Of a stretch of DNA of 64,000 nucleotides, positions 59,912-64,000 are shown piece by piece. How positions within the stretch are numbered: the first letter of the stretch is position 1; every line of letters starts with the position of its first letter. Source of the DNA: Montifringilla adamsi. Lineage: Eukaryota; Chordata; Aves; Passeriformes; Passeridae. A model generated the notes under the pieces. It saw only the letters and a list, made by a program, of their open reading frames with translations. It made no database searches and had not been told where the DNA came from. Location: positions 3,035,343 through 3,099,342 of the forward strand of contig JAGGNK010013670.1 in NCBI GenBank assembly GCA_017590115.1, in the 5' to 3' direction. Both the position numbers and the translations under genes were made by a program.

Positions 59912-60348
59912 TGTTGGAAAAATCCCAGCTTCACAGAGACGTGGCAACTGGGAGGTGTTTTAAAAGATTTTTTTTCCATTATCAGTCTTGTTGAAGGGTG
60001 AGACATAAGAGATATAAAACTCAACACATTTCTATCAGAAGCCAACCTATTTCCTGGCTACAATATCTTATAAATGTTTTTCAGCCTGTTAGCTTTTGCC
60101 ACACAATGCTGCTGATAGTTCTGACACCAATCACCTATGTTTTTACCCCATGTGGTCTTGCCAGAATGCATCTTTCACATTTCTAATTCTATAAAGTATC
60201 TGGTTTTTTTGCAAGGCCATAGTTTGAAACTTGTTGCAACTTGTTTCTAGTTCAATCTCTCTCTCAGCAATGTCATCTCTATTCCATGGCCTTCCTAAGT
60301 CAGCGCTCTCAGTTGCCCTGTGTCTGTAAAGCTGGGATTTTTCCAACA
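59912..60348. mobile_element. 437-bp element with 39-bp inverted termini and 6-bp target duplication
   Basis: The left end 59912-59950 is the reverse complement of the right end 60310-60348 at 35 of 39 positions; both begin TGTTGGAAAAATCCCAGCTT from outside inward. ATGGAC flanks it at 59906-59911 and 60349-60354. The interior is AT-rich without a long open frame. TG...CA ends and a 6-bp duplication suit an LTR, but inverted repeats this long suit a non-autonomous DNA transposon. Which class it belongs to is unresolved. Confidence 0.8.
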
Positions 60349-63300
60349 ATGGACTTCCTATGCATCATCCCAGTGCTGCAATGAGGCTGCCTGCAACATG
60401 TCTGTCCTCTCTTCCTGTGCCCCTTTGGCTTTTTCTTTTGTTTGCCCTGAATGTTTTATCCCAGGTGATATTCCCTTTTCCCATGCAGTTCTGCTCCATG
60501 ACCACCAGCACCCCTTGTCTGCTCCATCACCCTGAGCAGTGCTGGGTGATCCACACACTGAGTGCAGTTAATATCAATTAACTGGAGTCTGATTCATGGC
60601 AACATGTTAAAAAAGAATCAAAATCAGCTGTTCTGTAATTATTTTGGGTTTAATTTAGCCTGAAGATATCGTGCCACTCCTGGAACCTGTGTTATTGCTG
60701 CTGCTGGAAAACTTTCTCTCCTTTGGGCAGCACTCCCTGTTGTGTGCTGGGCAGGGAGGAGGTGACAGTGGAGCAGGAGCCCATCCCTGCTGCCTGAGGT
60801 GCTGCTGCTCCCATCTCAGTGCAGGAGGGACTGTGGCTCCTTGGCTCTGTGTGACCAGCAGTGTCATCCATGGCAGTGCCTCAGTCCCTGTTCCGTGTGC
60901 TGGGATGGACTGGGAGGCAAGGAGCCCTGGAGGTGAGGGGACACGAGGCCATCACTGCCCTGAGCCTGTGGCACCCTTGTCTCTCTCTGCTGGCTCATCT
61001 TGTGTGTGGGACTTTGGTCCCACTCCCGTTGTGGTTTCCAGCCCTGGCTGCTCCCTGAGCCCTGGCTGGGATCCACGTGGCTGGCTAGGTGAGCCAAGCT
61101 GGCTGCACAGGGAGTCTTTTGGCCCTCTCCTGAGTCTTTTCATCCAGGGAGCTTAGAAAGAGGGAGGAAGGAGAGAAAGGAGCCAAAATGTGAGGGGATA
61201 TGGCAGCTGTGCCCCTTGCTGTCTGGGCTGGCAGAGCTCAGCTCCAGCCCAGGGCTCTCCCAGCCATCACTGGGTGCAGTGGCCTGGGGGACTGCCTGTG
61301 GCACGTGGTGTCCTCAGGCTCTCCCTGCCTCTTCCTGGTGGAATTGGAGTGGTTCCCAGCTGGGCCCTGTATGCCAAGGGGAGAAGAAGAGCCAGAGACC
61401 CCTCTGTAGCAGCCAGGAGCCCTGCTCTGGTGGGCAGTGAGCTGGGCTCTGGCATTGTCCCCAGCTGGTGGGATGCTGGTTGGCATTGGTGGCATCAGTG
61501 GCACAGCTCTTGGGTGTCACAGTCACTGGTCTGTGGTTGAGTTTCTCTCCTTCCAGCATCCAGGATCCCCCCATCCCCTTCCCATCCCATCAGTCCTCCT
61601 CCTGGCACGGACATGACTGGGATTCCTCATGCTTCTGGCTCTCAGTTTGGCATTGTTGGGGCAGAGGGAGGTGTTAGCGGGGTGTGAAGATCAGAGGGTG
61701 AAGAACAGAAATATGGGGCTGCTCTGGAAAGTGCTGGGACAAGGAAACAGCAGGATCAGCAGTGGCAGTGAGGAGGCCAGCCCTGCCCTGTGCTGCTGTG
61801 TCACCACAGCTGGCACAGCACTGACACCCCTGGGTGAACCATGTCACCCAGCCGTGTGGCTTCCTGGGGTGCTGCCTGTGTGGGCAGAGAGGGGCAGGGA
61901 CCCCAAGGTGGGGAGGGTGCTCTGCAGCAGACCCCCTCCAGCCCCAGCAGCATTCCCAGCAGCTGGAGCTCTGCCTTCTCCTGCTGAATTGCTGTTGTCT
62001 TGGTGCTGGCACTGGGATAATCCCTGATTGCAGAAATGGGTTTAGGAGGGCTGAGCTGAGCAAGCCCTAAATCCTTTTACTCTTTCCTGAGATTATTCTG
62101 ACGTGTGGGAGATGGTGCTTTCTAGGCATGCTGAGAGCAGGAGCAGCAGGATCTTGTCAGTAGAGCTGGGCAGCAGCACAGGCAGGAGGAGGAGGAGGGT
62201 GGCCAGAAGTCCTGGGATCTCTGGGACCTCAGCATCACCCATGGAGATCCCACTGTGGGTGCACCAGGAGCTCCTGCTATGGGCACATTCCAAGAAATGA
62301 CTCTACAGAGCTACAACTAAATTATTGAGAGGGGAAAGAGTCAAGGATAATGAGTGGGAAACTGCTGGGAGTAACTTGAGGAGGAATTATTGATGAAAAT
62401 CCATTTAGATTTGGAAAGGCAGTGTCTGTCTGTCCCCCTGGGTGACTGTACTCACGTGTGGCAGGGAGGTGTGTGGGGCTGTGCTTTAGGTGGGAGGAGA
62501 GGGAGAAGAAGTCAATTAAAAATGGAGAGTTCAGGCAAGCAGTCAGAGGAAGTGGCAGCCAGAGCAGGAAATGTGGGTGCTGAAGGAGCCTGGGAGCTCT
62601 CACAGTGGGTGTGCAGCACAGAGGAGCACAGGTTGATTGGGTCTGGTGGAGTGGGGGGACATTGCTGGGTGGGTGCAGGGCACCTTGGCCTGGCTGGTGA
62701 GGTGGGTGGCCACGTGCCAGGGAGGGTAGGCCATGGCTGCAGTGTGGGAGAACACGTTGGACAGGGCTGGAGCCAGCCAGAAATGTTGGACAGGGCTGGA
62801 GGCAGCCAGAAATGGCTTCTCTGACCCCTTGAGTTGTGTTGTGTCTGGAAATGAGGGTTCTCTGGGTTGGTGGTGGGGTCCTCTGGAGTGAAAACTGCAG
62901 GTGCTGTGGTAGTTTGGCTGCCCACAGTTTGCCATCATCAACTGACAAGACATTGAGGAGAAACTGGAAAACAATTGAGGGTTGGACAGCCAGGATACCC
63001 AGTGGGACACTGGACACACATGGTGATGTGACCAGCTCCAAGACACTCCTGGAGTCCTGAGAGTCCTGGGCAGCAACCAGGTGAGCCCAGCTGGAGAGTG
63101 GGTCTGACAGTGGGTGGCAGTGGGTGCCTGTCCCATCCCTGACTGACCACTGCAGAGCAGAACTCCTCACAAAACCTGCTCAGGGACCAGTGACCAGTAT
63201 CTGAGGGGGTCAGGCTGGGAATTGGCAGGAACTGGTGAAATGAGCTGTTTTGCCTCAGCCCAGGACAAACCTGGCACTGTGCACATCTGCCCTGCCCTGC

Positions 63301-63554
63301 TGTCCCCTGCCCTCCCTAGCACTCTGTGAGCTGACTGGTTCCTTCAGGAGCTATAGGGCTACAGCTGCTTTGAGCTCAGGCCAAACCAGCAGTGCTTCTG
63401 GAGTGCTCCTGAGATACATGGAACCTTTTTCCTGCTGATAGTGACAAAACAAAGCTGCAAGAGGATGTCCAGTGCAGTGGTGCTGGCCCATGGCATGGCT
63501 GTGGTGCTGTGCAGCGTGTGGTTCTGCATCCAGTGTTCTACCCTGTGCTAAAAA

Positions 63555-63835
63555 CAGCACTCAGCCTGGAGAAAAAGAGACTCAGGAAGGACCTTCTTGC
63601 TCTCTGAACTGCCTGAAAGGATGTAGCAAGATGGAAGAAAATTTATTCACAGAAATTGTGGTCAGGCAGTGGAATAGGCTGTGAAGGGCAATGGTGGAGT
63701 CACCATCCCTGGAGGGATTTAACAGATTTAACAGATGTGTGGATGTGGCTCTTGGGGATATGGTTAGTGGTGGCAGTGCTGGGTTAACTCCATGGTCTTG
63801 GAGGATTGCTCCAACCTAAATGATTCCATGATAAT
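63555..63835 (+). mobile_element. CR1 3' fragment in STX1A intron 3
   Basis: Sense CR1 with CAGCCTGGAGAAAAAGAGAC, GGTGGAGTCACCATCCCTGG and a terminal CCAACCTAAATGATTCCATG. Confidence 0.85.
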
Positions 63836-64000
63836 CCTCTTCACAGTGCTGCTGTGTGTTGGACAAAATCCCTGCAGTAACCAAGTGTCTGACTGTCCTT
63901 CTAAATCCTTTCAGCGCTTGTTTTAGGAGAAAACATTCAGACAGCAAATATCTCCCATTTCCCCTTGAACTCCCCCCAAAATCCCTGTATTTTATAGCCT

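Larger units (their letters stand above)
52652..64000 (+). other. STX1A: STX1A intron 3 (incomplete)
   Basis: Runs from the GTGAGT donor at 52652 to the window end. It contains four of the listed features classes: CR1 tails, a solo LTR, the inverted-terminus element and a split minisatellite. No exon coding for the KTKEELEEL start of STX1A exon 4 was seen, and no nested gene was recognised. Confidence 0.6.

Noticed and set aside
52652..64000. Search for STX1A exon 4
   Set aside because: No stretch coding for the expected KTKEELEEL start after an acceptor in the right phase was found, so the exon is taken to lie beyond the window.
1..64000. microRNA-142, tRNA, rRNA and CRISPR arrays
   Set aside because: The human MKS1 neighbourhood includes mir-142, but its mature sequences were not seen on reading either strand; no cloverleaf-type tRNA or CRISPR-like spacing was noticed. 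The tandem arrays have no unique spacers.

Overview
The window is nuclear DNA of a bird, most likely a songbird. It has intron-split vertebrate genes, many 5'-truncated CR1 LINE tails in both orientations, avian-type ERV long terminal repeats (LTRs), GC-rich minisatellites beside promoters, and no bacterial-style gene packing. The songbird assignment is an inference from LTR families I recall from passerine genomes. The two genes present suggest a chromosome equivalent to chicken chromosome 19.

Layout. 1-14.4 kb is intergenic. It holds AT-rich possible regulatory blocks (about 3.0-5.3 kb), a shuffled local duplication (5.3-5.9 kb), a CR1 tail, an ERVL-type LTR broken by another LTR, a decayed gammaretrovirus-like pol remnant (11.2-12.3 kb), and a fossil Schlafen (SLFN) fragment on the minus strand (13.8-14.25 kb). 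14.5-15.3 kb is a GC-rich minisatellite and CpG island. 15268-26674 is a complete MKS1 gene on the plus strand: 17 coding exons, 578 codons, all splice phases consistent. 26.7-33.9 kb is intergenic with no gene I recognise. 33.97-36.45 kb is a second CpG island containing the first coding exon of STX1A. STX1A continues on the plus strand with exon 2 at 51363 and exon 3 at 52552. The window ends inside intron 3, so most of STX1A lies beyond it.

The introns and intergenic DNA carry 14 recognisable CR1 fragments, several LTRs, a 437-bp element with 39-bp inverted termini and 6-bp target duplications, and minisatellites including a 33-bp x14 array and a 25-bp array in STX1A intron 1.

The two genes are not functionally linked. 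MKS1 acts at the ciliary transition zone. STX1A is the neuronal plasma-membrane t-SNARE. Their adjacency joins segments that are separate in human (17q22 and 7q11.23). I found no tRNA, rRNA, known microRNA or CRISPR array. Repeat-family names rest on recognition by eye, and element edges are approximate unless target duplications are given.
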